DNA from: Marinobacter sp. | GTDB taxonomy: Bacteria; Pseudomonadota; Gammaproteobacteria; Pseudomonadales; Oleiphilaceae | Assembly (NCBI GenBank): GCA_018402255.1 | Contig: JAGYIS010000009.1 | Coordinates: 372,001 to 436,000 of the forward strand | Direction: 5' to 3' | Length of the DNA stretch: 64,000 nucleotides | Shown here: piece by piece, positions 55,909 through 64,000 of the stretch | How positions within the stretch are numbered: the stretch's first letter is position 1 | Layout of the letters: every line of letters begins with the position of its first letter | Notes under the pieces: generated by a model | The model's database searches: none | What the model was told of the DNA's origin: nothing | What the model saw: the letters and a program-made list of their open reading frames with translations, nothing else | Made by a program: the position numbers and the translations under genes

Positions 55909-56946
55909 TTAGTCTTCTGGTTTATCCCGGTCAAGCCACTGCTGGGAGAGCCAGTAAAAGCTGCCTTGGCCAGCCGGGTGGGTGCAGTTGTAGCGGAAGC
56001 GACGGCTCTGGAAGGCCTTGGGCGCTTCCACAACAACCGTGTCTCCGTTCACCTCGAAGTCGATACGACCCATGCCGGAGGCAAAGCAGGTGAGCCTGTT
56101 TGCGTCCAGTTGTTCACCCAGGGGAAAACTCATGGCGGGAGGATTGCGGTCGACAATGCCATCCGGGAGATCTTTCGCCGGCACGGGAAAAGCCTTGCTC
56201 AGCAGTTTGTCTTTCAGGCTGCCGAGTTGGCCGTAAGCATTGGCCATAGGGAACCTCGGTAACCGGGTGTCGTGGGACCAGCGGCCGACCGCGCCGGATT
56301 GTTGGCCAAAGCCAAGCCAGCCTCGATCGGCCAGTTTGGCTTCCAGCGCTTCATCGAATTCGCCGTAAGGGTAGGCAAACATGGGTTCCTCGGCCCCGAG
56401 CCTGTCTTTCAAAACCTTCTGGGCTTCATCAAGGCTGCGGTTTACCCGGGCTTGCCACTGGTCTTCAGGCTCGTTGCTCCGTCGCGCCATATGGGCATGG
56501 TCGGTGCTGTGATTGGCGATGGTGACGTGATCCTGGCTCCCTAACTCCCGGAGCTCGTCCCAGGTCATGTAGCCACGGGAGCCAATGGCATCGGTATTGA
56601 CGAAAATGGTGTAGGGCAGGTTGGAGCGCTCAAGAATCGGGGCCGCCGCGCTATAGACCGACTCATAGGCATCATCAAAGGTAATGGCGACCTGGCTTTT
56701 GTCTTCGAGTTCACCCGCCAGAGCTTGCCGGGTGCCGCTTAATAAAGGAACAACGTCCAGCTCGAGATCCTGAATCATCTTTATCTGGGCTTCAAACAGC
56801 GAACGGGAGGTGCTGGTTGCCCCGGGCGTGCTGTCGTCCACATGATGGTACTGCAATATCACCAGGTCGGCGTTGGCGGTGGTCGTGGCCATCATCAAGA
56901 GGGCCGTGATCATGGTGAGGATGTTTAACCGTTTGATTATGATCAT
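55909..56946 (-). CDS. Polysaccharide deacetylase (NodB-domain) family protein
   Basis: The 345-residue exported product has a signal peptide (to TTANA). The NodB-domain motifs are LQYHHVDD, AITFDDAYESVY (metal-binding Asp pair) and IANHSTDHAHM (His pair). This resembles PgaB-type N-deacetylases, though without the second PgaB domain. A short C-terminal extension follows. The target may be peptidoglycan or an exopolysaccharide. It is 4 nt from the convergent MalM-like gene. Confidence 0.88.
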   Translation of the reverse strand: MIIIKRLNILTMITALLMMATTTANADLVILQYHHVDDSTPGATSTSRSLFEAQIKMIQDLELDVVPLLSGTRQALAGELEDKSQVAITFDDAYESVYSAAAPILERSNLPYTIFVNTDAIGSRGYMTWDELRELGSQDHVTIANHSTDHAHMARRSNEPEDQWQARVNRSLDEAQKVLKDRLGAEEPMFAYPYGEFDEALEAKLADRGWLGFGQQSGAVGRWSHDTRLPRFPMANAYGQLGSLKDKLLSKAFPVPAKDLPDGIVDRNPPAMSFPLGEQLDANRLTCFASGMGRIDFEVNGDTVVVEAPKAFQSRRFRYNCTHPAGQGSFYWLSQQWLDRDKPED

Positions 56947-56980
56947 TGTCTTCCTGGATCCCGCAGTTCAGTGAAGTGAA

Positions 56981-57646
56981 TTATGCATAGTGTGCTTTCA
57001 GGACCGAAAAGGCCCCGTTAAGTTTCTGAATGGCTTCGGTATCGCCACCACGATCCGGATGCGCCTGCATGACCAGCTTTCGAAACCTTTGTTTTACCGG
57101 GGCAAACTGCTCAGGCAGCGCCGAAAAACCCAGCGTTGATGCGGCCTCTGAAACGTCTGGTTGAGTCGGCCTCGGGCGGGATTGCCCGCTCCAGAAGTCG
57201 TCCATCATTTTCTGGATGGTGTCATCTGACATATGGTACTTGGACAAATCCAGGTAGAAGGCTCTGAGCTTGTCTTCTTCCCCCGGTAATCCGTCAGAGG
57301 CAATAGTATGCTGCTGACGGATGCTCAGCCGGAGTGGCGAAATGCTTAACGCTTCGCCGAAGGTTGCCAGCTGATCCCTGAGCGTATACAGCACGTGGAA
57401 GAGCAGAAAATGCACCGGATAGAGTTGATCCGGCAGATGATAGTTGACCGAGCCTATCAGCTGCCAGGGTTGCCTCTGCAGCGCTTTTATCAGATCCAGC
57501 TCGCTCAATCCATCCGGCCCGGCGGCTCTTAATTCATGCTCTACCGCGACCAGCAAGTGCTGGATATGTTGGCTCAGCCACACACTGTCGCCGCCAGTGC
57601 TGGCGGCGACAGGTTTTCGGTCTGTTGCGTTTGGAGAAGTTGTCAT
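56981..57646 (-). CDS. DnaJ-related co-chaperone (N-terminal DNAJ_related domain plus J domain)
   Basis: The 221-residue product has an N-terminal DnaJ-related domain (about 22-150, with SELDLIKALQ and YPVHFLLFHVLYTLRDQL) and a C-terminal J domain (about 155-221). The HPD motif needed to stimulate DnaK is in MQAHPDRGGD. It is known as a conserved gammaproteobacterial family; the client is unknown. It is followed by the deacetylase gene on the same strand. Confidence 0.88.
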   Translation of the reverse strand: MTTSPNATDRKPVAASTGGDSVWLSQHIQHLLVAVEHELRAAGPDGLSELDLIKALQRQPWQLIGSVNYHLPDQLYPVHFLLFHVLYTLRDQLATFGEALSISPLRLSIRQQHTIASDGLPGEEDKLRAFYLDLSKYHMSDDTIQKMMDDFWSGQSRPRPTQPDVSEAASTLGFSALPEQFAPVKQRFRKLVMQAHPDRGGDTEAIQKLNGAFSVLKAHYA

Positions 57647-57664
57647 AGCGCCATGGTAAGCGAG

Positions 57665-58318
57665 TCAGCTTTGGCTTGAAAGTTCTGCCAAGGCGGGCAG
57701 TCCGCCCAAAAACAAGGTTGTTGAAAAGCGCGCGGCTTTTTCTGCTTCTTGCAGGCCCTGCTCGGGTTGTTGATGCACGCGTTGGGCAACCGACATGCTT
57801 ATATCGTAGGCGACGCCAAAAAAAGCCGCGCACAGATAGTCCGGGTCGAGGTCCGGAAGCAGCCCACGGGCGATGCCATCGCGGACGTCTTCTTCCAGTG
57901 ACAGCATGGCAAGGCCGAGAATGTCTGAGCCGAAAAGGTTGCGCAGGGCGCGCTGATTCTGGTGTGCGAGTTCGTAGACGACCGGGTCGCGGGCGGTGGC
58001 GGTGTAAAGTGCCAGGTAGGCGTTATGAATGAAGTCGCGGGTGGAGCTGGCGGTGCGCCGGTGCCGGCTCATGTCGTGATTGAGGTGTGAGAGAAAATCG
58101 GTAAGCAGGGCGGCAAAGATGTCCTGTTTACTGGAAAAATAATTGTAAAACGTGCCGGCCGCCAGGCCGGTGCGGCGGACAATGTCACGGATGGTGGAAT
58201 TGTCATAGCCGTTTTCGCGAAAGCATTCTCTCGCAGCGGTCAAGATAGCGTTGCGATTGCGGATCCGGTTCATGGCCCGTTTTCCGCTGACTTCCTCTCG
58301 TAAACTCAACATATCCAT
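57665..58318 (-). CDS. TetR-family transcriptional regulator
   Basis: The 217-residue product has an N-terminal TetR helix-turn-helix (about 18-65, ILTAARECFRENGYDNSTIRDIVRRTGLAAGTFYNYFSSK in pieces) and a variable ligand domain. Start ATG 58318 has AGGA 7 nt upstream; the open frame reaches 58414 but would overlap ttcA control signals. It is divergent from ttcA and lies 18 nt upstream of the DnaJ-related gene. The ligand is unknown. Confidence 0.9.
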   Translation of the reverse strand: MDMLSLREEVSGKRAMNRIRNRNAILTAARECFRENGYDNSTIRDIVRRTGLAAGTFYNYFSSKQDIFAALLTDFLSHLNHDMSRHRRTASSTRDFIHNAYLALYTATARDPVVYELAHQNQRALRNLFGSDILGLAMLSLEEDVRDGIARGLLPDLDPDYLCAAFFGVAYDISMSVAQRVHQQPEQGLQEAEKAARFSTTLFLGGLPALAELSSQS

Positions 58319-58351
58319 GTTGCTTTCCTGTCCCTGAAACTGTGTGACGCG

Positions 58352-58357
58352 TATAAT
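58352..58357 (+). promoter_or_regulatory. Candidate -10 element for ttcA
   Basis: A perfect TATAAT, 34 nt upstream of the ttcA start codon at 58392. The -35 position has no good match, so it may be activator-dependent or weak. Confidence 0.4.
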
Positions 58358-58391
58358 TGCCCGCTCACTTATCCTGTGTACGTGCAAGAGT

Positions 58392-59300
58392 ATGTCCCAA
58401 GCAATGACCGCCAATCCCGAACAGTTTCCTGCCTCAGAGCAGGATCGTCACCAGAAACTGGAGCTGAACAAGCTGCAGAAGCGTTTGCGCCGAGATGTCG
58501 GGCAGGCCATATCCGATTTCTCAATGATCGAAGCCGGTGACAAGGTGATGTGCTGCCTGTCCGGTGGCAAGGATTCCTACGCCATGTTGGATATCCTGCT
58601 GAACCTGCAGAAAAGCGCCCCTGTCGCTTTCGAACTGATCGCGGTGAACCTTGATCAGAAGCAGCCCGGCTTTCCCGAGGAAATTCTCCCCGAATACCTG
58701 AACGCACTCGGTATCGAGTATCACATCATTGAGAAGGACACCTACAGTATTGTTAAGGAAAAGGTGCCTGAAGGGAAGACCACTTGTGGCTTGTGTTCAC
58801 GGTTACGGCGGGGAATTCTCTACAATTTTGCCGAGGAGCATGGTGTTACCAAGATCGCATTGGGCCATCACCGGGATGATTTGCTCGAAACCCTGTTTCT
58901 GAACATGTTCTATGGTGGCAAAATGAAGACGATGCCACCGGTTCTGCACAGTGATGACGGGCGCAATACCGTCATCCGCCCGCTGGCGTACGCCCGCGAA
59001 AAGGATATTGCCCGCTACGCCGCACTCCGGGACTTTCCGATTATTCCCTGCAATTTGTGCGGATCGCAGGAGAATCTTCAGCGTCAGGTGATTAAAGAGA
59101 TGTTTCAGGGCTGGGATAAACAGCATCCGGGGCGGCTGGAAACGATGTTTCGGGCCATTTGCAATGTTGAACCATCGCACCTGGCCGACCCGAATCTTTA
59201 TGACTTCAGGGAAGGAAAGCGTTTGGGCGGTAAGCGCCAAGCGGTACAGACCGCCGAGCCAGATGTGGACTACGGGCGATTGGATGTGCTCAATCTGTGA
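58392..59300 (+). CDS. ttcA: tRNA 2-thiocytidine(32) synthetase TtcA
   Basis: Iron-sulfur enzyme that adds sulfur to cytidine 32 in some tRNAs. The PP-loop motif is [10 protein letters not shown]; CxxC motifs are CGLC and, later, CNLC. The 302-residue length fits TtcA. Start ATG 58392 ([12 protein letters not shown]) is chosen; ATG 58404 is possible. It is monocistronic and divergent from the TetR gene. Confidence 0.95.
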   Translation: MSQAMTANPEQFPASEQDRHQKLELNKLQKRLRRDVGQAISDFSMIEAGDKVMCCLSGGKDSYAMLDILLNLQKSAPVAFELIAVNLDQKQPGFPEEILPEYLNALGIEYHIIEKDTYSIVKEKVPEGKTTCGLCSRLRRGILYNFAEEHGVTKIALGHHRDDLLETLFLNMFYGGKMKTMPPVLHSDDGRNTVIRPLAYAREKDIARYAALRDFPIIPCNLCGSQENLQRQVIKEMFQGWDKQHPGRLETMFRAICNVEPSHLADPNLYDFREGKRLGGKRQAVQTAEPDVDYGRLDVLNL

Positions 59301-59315
59301 GTCCTGAGCGCCAAA

Positions 59316-60002
59316 TCAGTGGATCAGCGCCTGCAGGGGCAGAGTCCACAAACCAAAGAGAATCAGCAGGGCACCGCTGATTTTCCGGAGCGCGACATTG
59401 CTCTGGAAGTTGCGAATCCAATGGGCTGCGTAACCGGTGGCCAGCATGGATGGCAAGGTGCCCAGGCCAAAGAAAAACATGGTCAGGGCAGCGGTCGGCA
59501 CAGTCGGCTGCAGGGCCGCCCAGCCCAGCGTGCTGTAGACCAGTCCGCAGGGTAACCAGCCCCAGAGAGCGCCCAGCGCCACCGCCTGGCCCGGATTGTT
59601 CACCGGAATGAAGCGCCGGGTCAGCGGTGACAGCTTTCGCCACACCGGAGCGCCCACCTTCTCTACCACTCGGATGCCTTGCCACCACTGTCCCATGGAC
59701 AGTCCCATAAAGATGAGTAGCAATCCAGCGACTGTCATCAATATCATGGCGGCCCAGCGGCCCTGACCCGCCATGCTGGTGCTCAGGATGGCGATTATTG
59801 CTGCAATTAGCGTGTAGCTGCCTATCCGGCCCAAATTGAACGCCAGTAACATCAGTGACTGTCTGAACCGAAATCCCTTCCCGACCGGCAGGGCCATCGA
59901 CAGCGAGGCGCTGATGCCACCGCACATGCCAAGGCAATGAGTGCTGCCCAGAAGCCCGATCAGGAAGGCACTGGAATAACTGAGGTAGAGTTCTGCAGCC
60001 AT
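59316..60002 (-). CDS. TauE/SafE-family membrane protein of the cco cluster
   Basis: The 228-residue membrane protein has about six helices. Conserved GSTHCLGMCGG near the N-terminus and GWLPCGLVYS in the middle are two Cys-containing membrane motifs of the DsbD-like group. Homologs follow ccoS in many gammaproteobacteria and are thought to serve cbb3 oxidase assembly, perhaps in copper handling. The start is adjacent to the ccoS stop. Exact function is not established. Confidence 0.85.
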   Translation of the reverse strand: MAAELYLSYSSAFLIGLLGSTHCLGMCGGISASLSMALPVGKGFRFRQSLMLLAFNLGRIGSYTLIAAIIAILSTSMAGQGRWAAMILMTVAGLLLIFMGLSMGQWWQGIRVVEKVGAPVWRKLSPLTRRFIPVNNPGQAVALGALWGWLPCGLVYSTLGWAALQPTVPTAALTMFFFGLGTLPSMLATGYAAHWIRNFQSNVALRKISGALLILFGLWTLPLQALIH

Positions 60003-60239
60003 TCAGGCTTTGTTGTCCGGCTGGTCTGCGTTGTTCTCGCTATCCTGATCATCGCCGGGCTCTGGGTCCGACTGTCGGGACTCCTTCGGAATCATATCGT
60101 TGTCGTCATCGTAGAGGATGCGGTGAGCCGGGCCTTCGAGATCATCGTATTGGCCGTTCTTGACCGCCCAGGAGAACAGCACAAGTCCGCCGACCACCAG
60201 CAGCAGCATCAGCGGGACCAGGAACATGACTATCTGCAC
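60003..60239 (-). CDS. ccoS: cbb3-type cytochrome oxidase assembly protein CcoS
   Basis: The 78-residue product has one N-terminal membrane helix (FLVPLMLLLVVGGLVLFSWA) and the CcoS hallmark VKNGQYDDLEGPAHRIL. It is required for cofactor insertion into cbb3 oxidase in other bacteria. The acidic tail rich in Asp, Glu and Asn is longer than in many family members. Lies 36 nt after ccoI. Confidence 0.95.
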   Translation of the reverse strand: MQIVMFLVPLMLLLVVGGLVLFSWAVKNGQYDDLEGPAHRILYDDDNDMIPKESRQSDPEPGDDQDSENNADQPDNKA

Positions 60240-60275
60240 AATGCGCTCCTAAACGATAAGTAGGTCATTACGGTA

Positions 60276-62723
60276 TCAAGCCGTAGCCTGAGAGCCAACC
60301 GTATCCGGTTCCTGGCCGGACCTTTTTGATGATGAGCCCAGACGCAGGGCATTGAGCACCACCACAAGAGAGCTGGCAGACATCCCGATGGCGGCCATCC
60401 AGGGGGTGATCAGGCCTGCCGCTGCCAGGGGCAAGGCGGCGACGTTGTAGCCGAAAGCCCAGACCATATTTTGTCGAATAATCCTGCGGGTTTGCTGGCT
60501 TGCCTTGATCGCCTCGAGCAGTTGCATCAGCTGGCCGTTCATCAGCACGGCATCGGCTTTCAACTGGGTCAGATCGGCAGCGGTGCCCATGGCCACCGAG
60601 ATGCCCGCTCCGGCCATGGAGGGCAGGTCATTCAGGCCATCGCCCACCATCATCACTTTGTGGCCTTCCGCGCGAAGTTGATCGAGCACTTCCAGTTTCT
60701 GTTCCGGTGATGCTTCCCCGATCGCCGTTTTGATACCCAGTGCCTCGGCAACCTGCTGGACGTGGGCTGATCGATCACCACTGAGAAGGATGGTCTGTAT
60801 ACCGGCCTTGTTAAGTGCCTTGATGGCTTGCGCGGCATCTTCCCTGATCTGATCGTCCAGTTGAAAGCGGGCGAGCCACTGATCGCTGGTGGCAAGCCAG
60901 ATTTCCATGCCAGAAGCGGTTTCCGCATGAGGTGGCGGGGCCGAGGTGTGCTGCTCAACGAACGCCTTGTGGCCGATAAACACCGGTTGACCATTAAAGC
61001 TTCCCGATAAGCCCCCACCCAGGTGGTTGCTAACATTCTCCACGGCCACCGAGGTGCGCTGGTGGAAGACCCGGGCGATCGGGTGTTCAGAGTGTATTTC
61101 CAGACCAGCGGCCAGTTTCAGGCAGCTGGCCAGGTCCATATCGCTAAAGGCCTGACTGCCGGTCAGGGTAAGCTCGCCACGGGTCAGGGTACCGGTTTTA
61201 TCGAAGACCACGGTGTCGATGCTGTTCAGGGATTCCAGCGTGTGACCTTTGGTGGGCAGAAAGCCGAATTTTCGCAAACGCATGGTGGCCGAGGTCAGCG
61301 CCGTTGGCGTTGCGAGAGAGAGGGCGCAGGGACAGGTAACCACCAGCACTGACAAGGCGATATCAAAGGCGTTACCGGCGCCGGCCAGAACCCAGCCGCC
61401 CCAGACCAGGGGTGTCAGTATCAGCACCTGGCGAATAAACTTTCCGGCAATGCGATCTGCCAGGCGCGCCACCGGAGGCTTCTCGGACTGCACCCTGTCC
61501 AGTATCCGGAGGATGCCGGAAAGCCGGGTTTCCGCACCGGCTTTGACAACCCGGATATCAAGAGGGTTCTCGCCGTTGATGCTGCCCGCATGAACGGTGT
61601 CGCCAGGGCCCCGGGATTCAGGCAGGTATTCGCCGGTCAGGGCCGCTTCGTTGAGCGTGGATTCACCAGAAACGATCTCTCCGTCTACCGGCAGTGTCTC
61701 GCCCGGTCGTACACGGATAATATCGCCGGCTTTGACTTCATGGGCTGGCACTATGTCTGTCTGGCCATCGCGTACCATGGCTGCGACGGTTGGCTGGAAT
61801 CCGGCCAATGCGCTGCCAGTCAGGCCGGCACGGTAACGGGCCTGCACTTCCACATAACGCCCCAGAAGCAGGAAAAAGGTAAACATGCAGACCGACTCGA
61901 AATACACCTCTTCGCCACCGAAAACGGTGACCCAGGCACTGGCGACATAGGCCAGGCCGATGGCAATGGCAACCGGGACATCCATAGTCAGATGCCTGGT
62001 GCTCAGATCACGCCAGGCATTCTCGAAAAACGGCCGCGCACTGTAAAGCAAAACGGGGGTTGCCACGAGCAAGCTGAACCAACGAAAGAAACTGACAAAT
62101 TCTGGCGATAACTCACTGACCAGCTCAAAATACAACGGGAACGCCAGCATCATGGTCTGAAACGAACCGGCGCCGGCAACTAACAACCGGATCAGCATGG
62201 TGCGATGTTCGGCTTTCAGGGTCTGCTCGGCTTCGTCGGCCTGGTAGGGGCGGGCGGTGTAGCCTAATTCATGGATGGCGGTTAGCAGTTCACTCAGGCG
62301 AACCTGGTCTTGGGCCCAGACCAGTCGTGCGCGTTGAGTCGTGTGATTGATCGAGAACGAAATCACCCCTGGCTGCTTCTTGAGATGGTTCTCAAGCAGC
62401 CAGATGCAGGCAGCGCAGGTAATGCCGCTGATCAACAACAGAGCCTCCTGACCGCCTTTGACCGGAGCTACGAAAGCTTGCTGGACCAGTGGGTGGTCCA
62501 GCTCCTTGAGACGGGAGAGCTCCGAGCGAGTGAGCTCTCTGGGCGTGACTGCAGGTTCGGTGCGGAAATCGTAAAAACCGCTGAGTCCTTCGTTACGAAT
62601 CGTTTCACAAACGGCTTTGCAGCCCTGACAGCAAAAGTGCCGCTGCTGACCGTCAAGTTTCAGTGTGATTGGTGGATAGCCGTCTGCAGGCTCGCCGCAG
62701 TGAAAACAATTCAGGGTGCTCAC
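60276..62723 (-). CDS. ccoI: Copper-translocating P-type ATPase CcoI
   Basis: P1B-type ATPase supplying copper for cbb3 oxidase. The 815-residue product has an N-terminal Cys-rich segment (CFHCGEPADGY, FCCQGC), a heavy-metal domain (GITCAACIWLLE), the membrane metal site CPC (VTCPCALSLATPTAL) and the phosphorylation site DKTGTLT. The HP motif is in SEHPIA and the hinge is MVGDGLNDLPSMA. It overlaps the ccoH stop codon (ATGA). Confidence 0.96.
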   Translation of the reverse strand: MSTLNCFHCGEPADGYPPITLKLDGQQRHFCCQGCKAVCETIRNEGLSGFYDFRTEPAVTPRELTRSELSRLKELDHPLVQQAFVAPVKGGQEALLLISGITCAACIWLLENHLKKQPGVISFSINHTTQRARLVWAQDQVRLSELLTAIHELGYTARPYQADEAEQTLKAEHRTMLIRLLVAGAGSFQTMMLAFPLYFELVSELSPEFVSFFRWFSLLVATPVLLYSARPFFENAWRDLSTRHLTMDVPVAIAIGLAYVASAWVTVFGGEEVYFESVCMFTFFLLLGRYVEVQARYRAGLTGSALAGFQPTVAAMVRDGQTDIVPAHEVKAGDIIRVRPGETLPVDGEIVSGESTLNEAALTGEYLPESRGPGDTVHAGSINGENPLDIRVVKAGAETRLSGILRILDRVQSEKPPVARLADRIAGKFIRQVLILTPLVWGGWVLAGAGNAFDIALSVLVVTCPCALSLATPTALTSATMRLRKFGFLPTKGHTLESLNSIDTVVFDKTGTLTRGELTLTGSQAFSDMDLASCLKLAAGLEIHSEHPIARVFHQRTSVAVENVSNHLGGGLSGSFNGQPVFIGHKAFVEQHTSAPPPHAETASGMEIWLATSDQWLARFQLDDQIREDAAQAIKALNKAGIQTILLSGDRSAHVQQVAEALGIKTAIGEASPEQKLEVLDQLRAEGHKVMMVGDGLNDLPSMAGAGISVAMGTAADLTQLKADAVLMNGQLMQLLEAIKASQQTRRIIRQNMVWAFGYNVAALPLAAAGLITPWMAAIGMSASSLVVVLNALRLGSSSKRSGQEPDTVGSQATA

Positions 62724-63235
62724 CCTCTGGTCGGACTTGTCGCTTTGACGGCGTGAGTGTTTTCGACAGGCAGCCAGAGCTCGCCTTTCACCCGCCAGTC
62801 GTTTTCCGGCCCTTGCAGATCATAGTACCAACGGCCATCCATATCGCCCACCATGGTGCCGGTATACTCGCCGTCAGAGATTTTACGAAACTGTACGATG
62901 CGATCCCGGTCTGATTGGGTCGGGTGGTAGAAGCTCATGATCAGGTAAGGGTAATCAACAGGCCCTTCGGTACCGGTCAGGGTCAGGCTGGCATTACGGC
63001 CGTCAAAGGTGAGTCCGCCACTGAGGCCAAGGTCCAGGGCCTTCTGGTCTCTGGCTATAGCCATGTTGATCCCACGGCCCTCTTTGGAATAATCATCAGT
63101 GACCATAGAGCGATCGGCGGTCGAGCCCATCACCAGAATGGTCATGCTCGAGCAGATGGCGGCGATCGGGAAAATGGTCAAAAACCAGAACCACGGCTGC
63201 CGGTACCAGGGAGCTACAGGGGTCTTCTCGGTCAT
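62720..63235 (-). CDS. ccoH: FixH/CcoH cbb3 oxidase assembly protein
   Basis: The 171-residue product has one membrane helix (about 15-36) after PWYRQPWFWF, then a periplasmic FixH domain with MVTDDYSKEGRGINMAIARD, quoted in part. FixH/CcoH proteins are needed for cbb3 maturation. The coding sequence overlaps ccoI by 4 nt. Confidence 0.92.
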   Translation of the reverse strand: MTEKTPVAPWYRQPWFWFLTIFPIAAICSSMTILVMGSTADRSMVTDDYSKEGRGINMAIARDQKALDLGLSGGLTFDGRNASLTLTGTEGPVDYPYLIMSFYHPTQSDRDRIVQFRKISDGEYTGTMVGDMDGRWYYDLQGPENDWRVKGELWLPVENTHAVKATSPTRG

Positions 63236-63277
63236 GTCTAAACAATCTCTGATTGATGTGTGTTGCCCAGGGCCGGA

Positions 63278-64000
63278 CTACTGTCGGGGCCTTGGACCAA
63301 CAAAACGGCTTTCAGTTTCAAGCGACAGCGATGAATCCGTCTCGGATTTCGCGTAGAACCTGATGGTGTTGTTGGTATCTGTGATTGATTCTGGCGGTAC
63401 ATCCACCACCGTTGGCACTGTGCGGTTTTCGCCGCTGTCGACGACCACGGAGGTGGTGGTCAGAATCCGGATGCCATCCATGCCTTGCACTGACAACTCG
63501 AAGGTATGAGGCACTTCGGTCATATTCTGAATTTTGACGGTGTAGGAGTTTTCAATGCGACCCTCGCCATTAAAACTGAACAGGGCACCCCGATCGCGCA
63601 GGATATCCAGTTGCGCGGGTACACGAGTGGCGATAGTGAAAACGATGGCGCCAATCATCAGGCCAAGCACGGCGCCGTAACCAAAGGTTCGTGGTCGCAG
63701 CAGTCGGGACGGCTTGCCTTCCAGTTCGTTCTCTGTGGTGTAGCGGATCAGGCCCTTGGGATAGTTCATCTTGTCCATGACTTCATCACAGGCGTCGATA
63801 CACAATGCGCAGCCGATACACTCGTATTGAAGGCCGTCCCGTATATCAATGCCGGTAGGGCAAACCTGAACGCATTGTCCGCAGTCAATGCAGTCTCCCA
63901 GGCCAACGTCGGCCGGCGCCACATTCTTTTTGCGGCCACCGCGTGGCTCGCCCCGGTTGGGATCGTACGACACCACTTTGGTGTTGGGGTCGAACATTAC
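63278..64000 (-). CDS. ccoG: CcoG/RdxA iron-sulfur protein of the cbb3 cluster, N-terminus outside the window
   Basis: Only the C-terminal 240 or so residues are present; the frame stays open to the right edge. Two 4Fe-4S motifs are visible, CIDCGQCVQVCP and CIGCALCIDACDEVMDKM, followed by the typical YPKGLIRYTTENELEG. A membrane helix then precedes an IgG-like C-terminal domain. CcoG is a copper reductase in cbb3 assembly. ccoNOPQ would be expected to the right. Confidence 0.95.
   Translation of the reverse strand, partial: VMFDPNTKVVSYDPNRGEPRGGRKKNVAPADVGLGDCIDCGQCVQVCPTGIDIRDGLQYECIGCALCIDACDEVMDKMNYPKGLIRYTTENELEGKPSRLLRPRTFGYGAVLGLMIGAIVFTIATRVPAQLDILRDRGALFSFNGEGRIENSYTVKIQNMTEVPHTFELSVQGMDGIRILTTTSVVVDSGENRTVPTVVDVPPESITDTNNTIRFYAKSETDSSLSLETESRFVGPRPRQ

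Overview
The window reads as a contiguous piece of a marine gammaproteobacterial chromosome, most like Marinobacter. That assignment rests on gene content and order, not on a database search: the tRNA-Leu/tig/clpP/clpX/lon/hupB/ppiD order, an Entner-Doudoroff locus with HexR, a cbb3-oxidase assembly operon, PHA synthase plus phasin, and a FadL-type porin next to a MalM-like lipoprotein. I see no insertion sequence, prophage, integrase or CRISPR array.

Layout. 1-8.9 kb: the end of a tRNA-Leu, then proteostasis genes (trigger factor, ClpP, ClpX, Lon, HU-beta, PpiD). 8.9-19.4 kb: central carbon metabolism. hexR lies opposite zwf-pgl-eda; pyk lies opposite edd-glk and a UDG-family gene; glpD follows. 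edd carries an apparent +1 frameshift in a run of four C. 19.5-24.5 kb: a frameshifted periplasmic amide/amino-acid binding protein with an NtrC-type site upstream, a chemoreceptor with an unusual topology, and ApbE.

24.5-45.1 kb is the unusual part. A minus-strand trio (Tat-exported DUF1501-like protein, diheme LamG lipoprotein, monoheme cytochrome-like protein) diverges from a long plus-strand run. The run begins with a lipoprotein resembling hydrazine synthase alpha and two predicted outer-membrane barrels (one with an SH3b domain). It continues with TlpA, DUF4266 and DUF3570 proteins, and then a tightly packed set: a secreted coiled-coil protein, three TPR proteins (two of them lipoproteins), a small secreted protein, one ExbB/TolQ-like and two ExbD/TolR-like proteins, and an inner-membrane protein with a Pro/Glu-rich linker and an AgmX/PglI-type C-terminal domain. 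This last set has the composition of the Agl/Glt trans-envelope machine of myxobacteria, and I propose it as an uncharacterised energised envelope complex. One ExbD-like subunit has Asn where the proton-carrying Asp is expected; the other keeps the Asp.

45.1-49.6 kb: a CBS-PAS-GGDEF diguanylate cyclase, PHA synthase, phasin and a DksA-like zinc-finger protein. 49.6-55.9 kb: a DASS anion transporter, a C39 peptidase followed by a FapF-like outer-membrane protein (without recognisable amyloid genes), then a FadL-family porin and MalM-like lipoprotein reminiscent of the Marinobacter alkane-uptake pair AupA/AupB. 55.9-59.3 kb: polysaccharide deacetylase, DnaJ-related protein, TetR regulator, ttcA. 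59.3-64 kb: a minus-strand ccoG-ccoH-ccoI-ccoS-SafE operon for cbb3 oxidase assembly; ccoG runs off the right edge.
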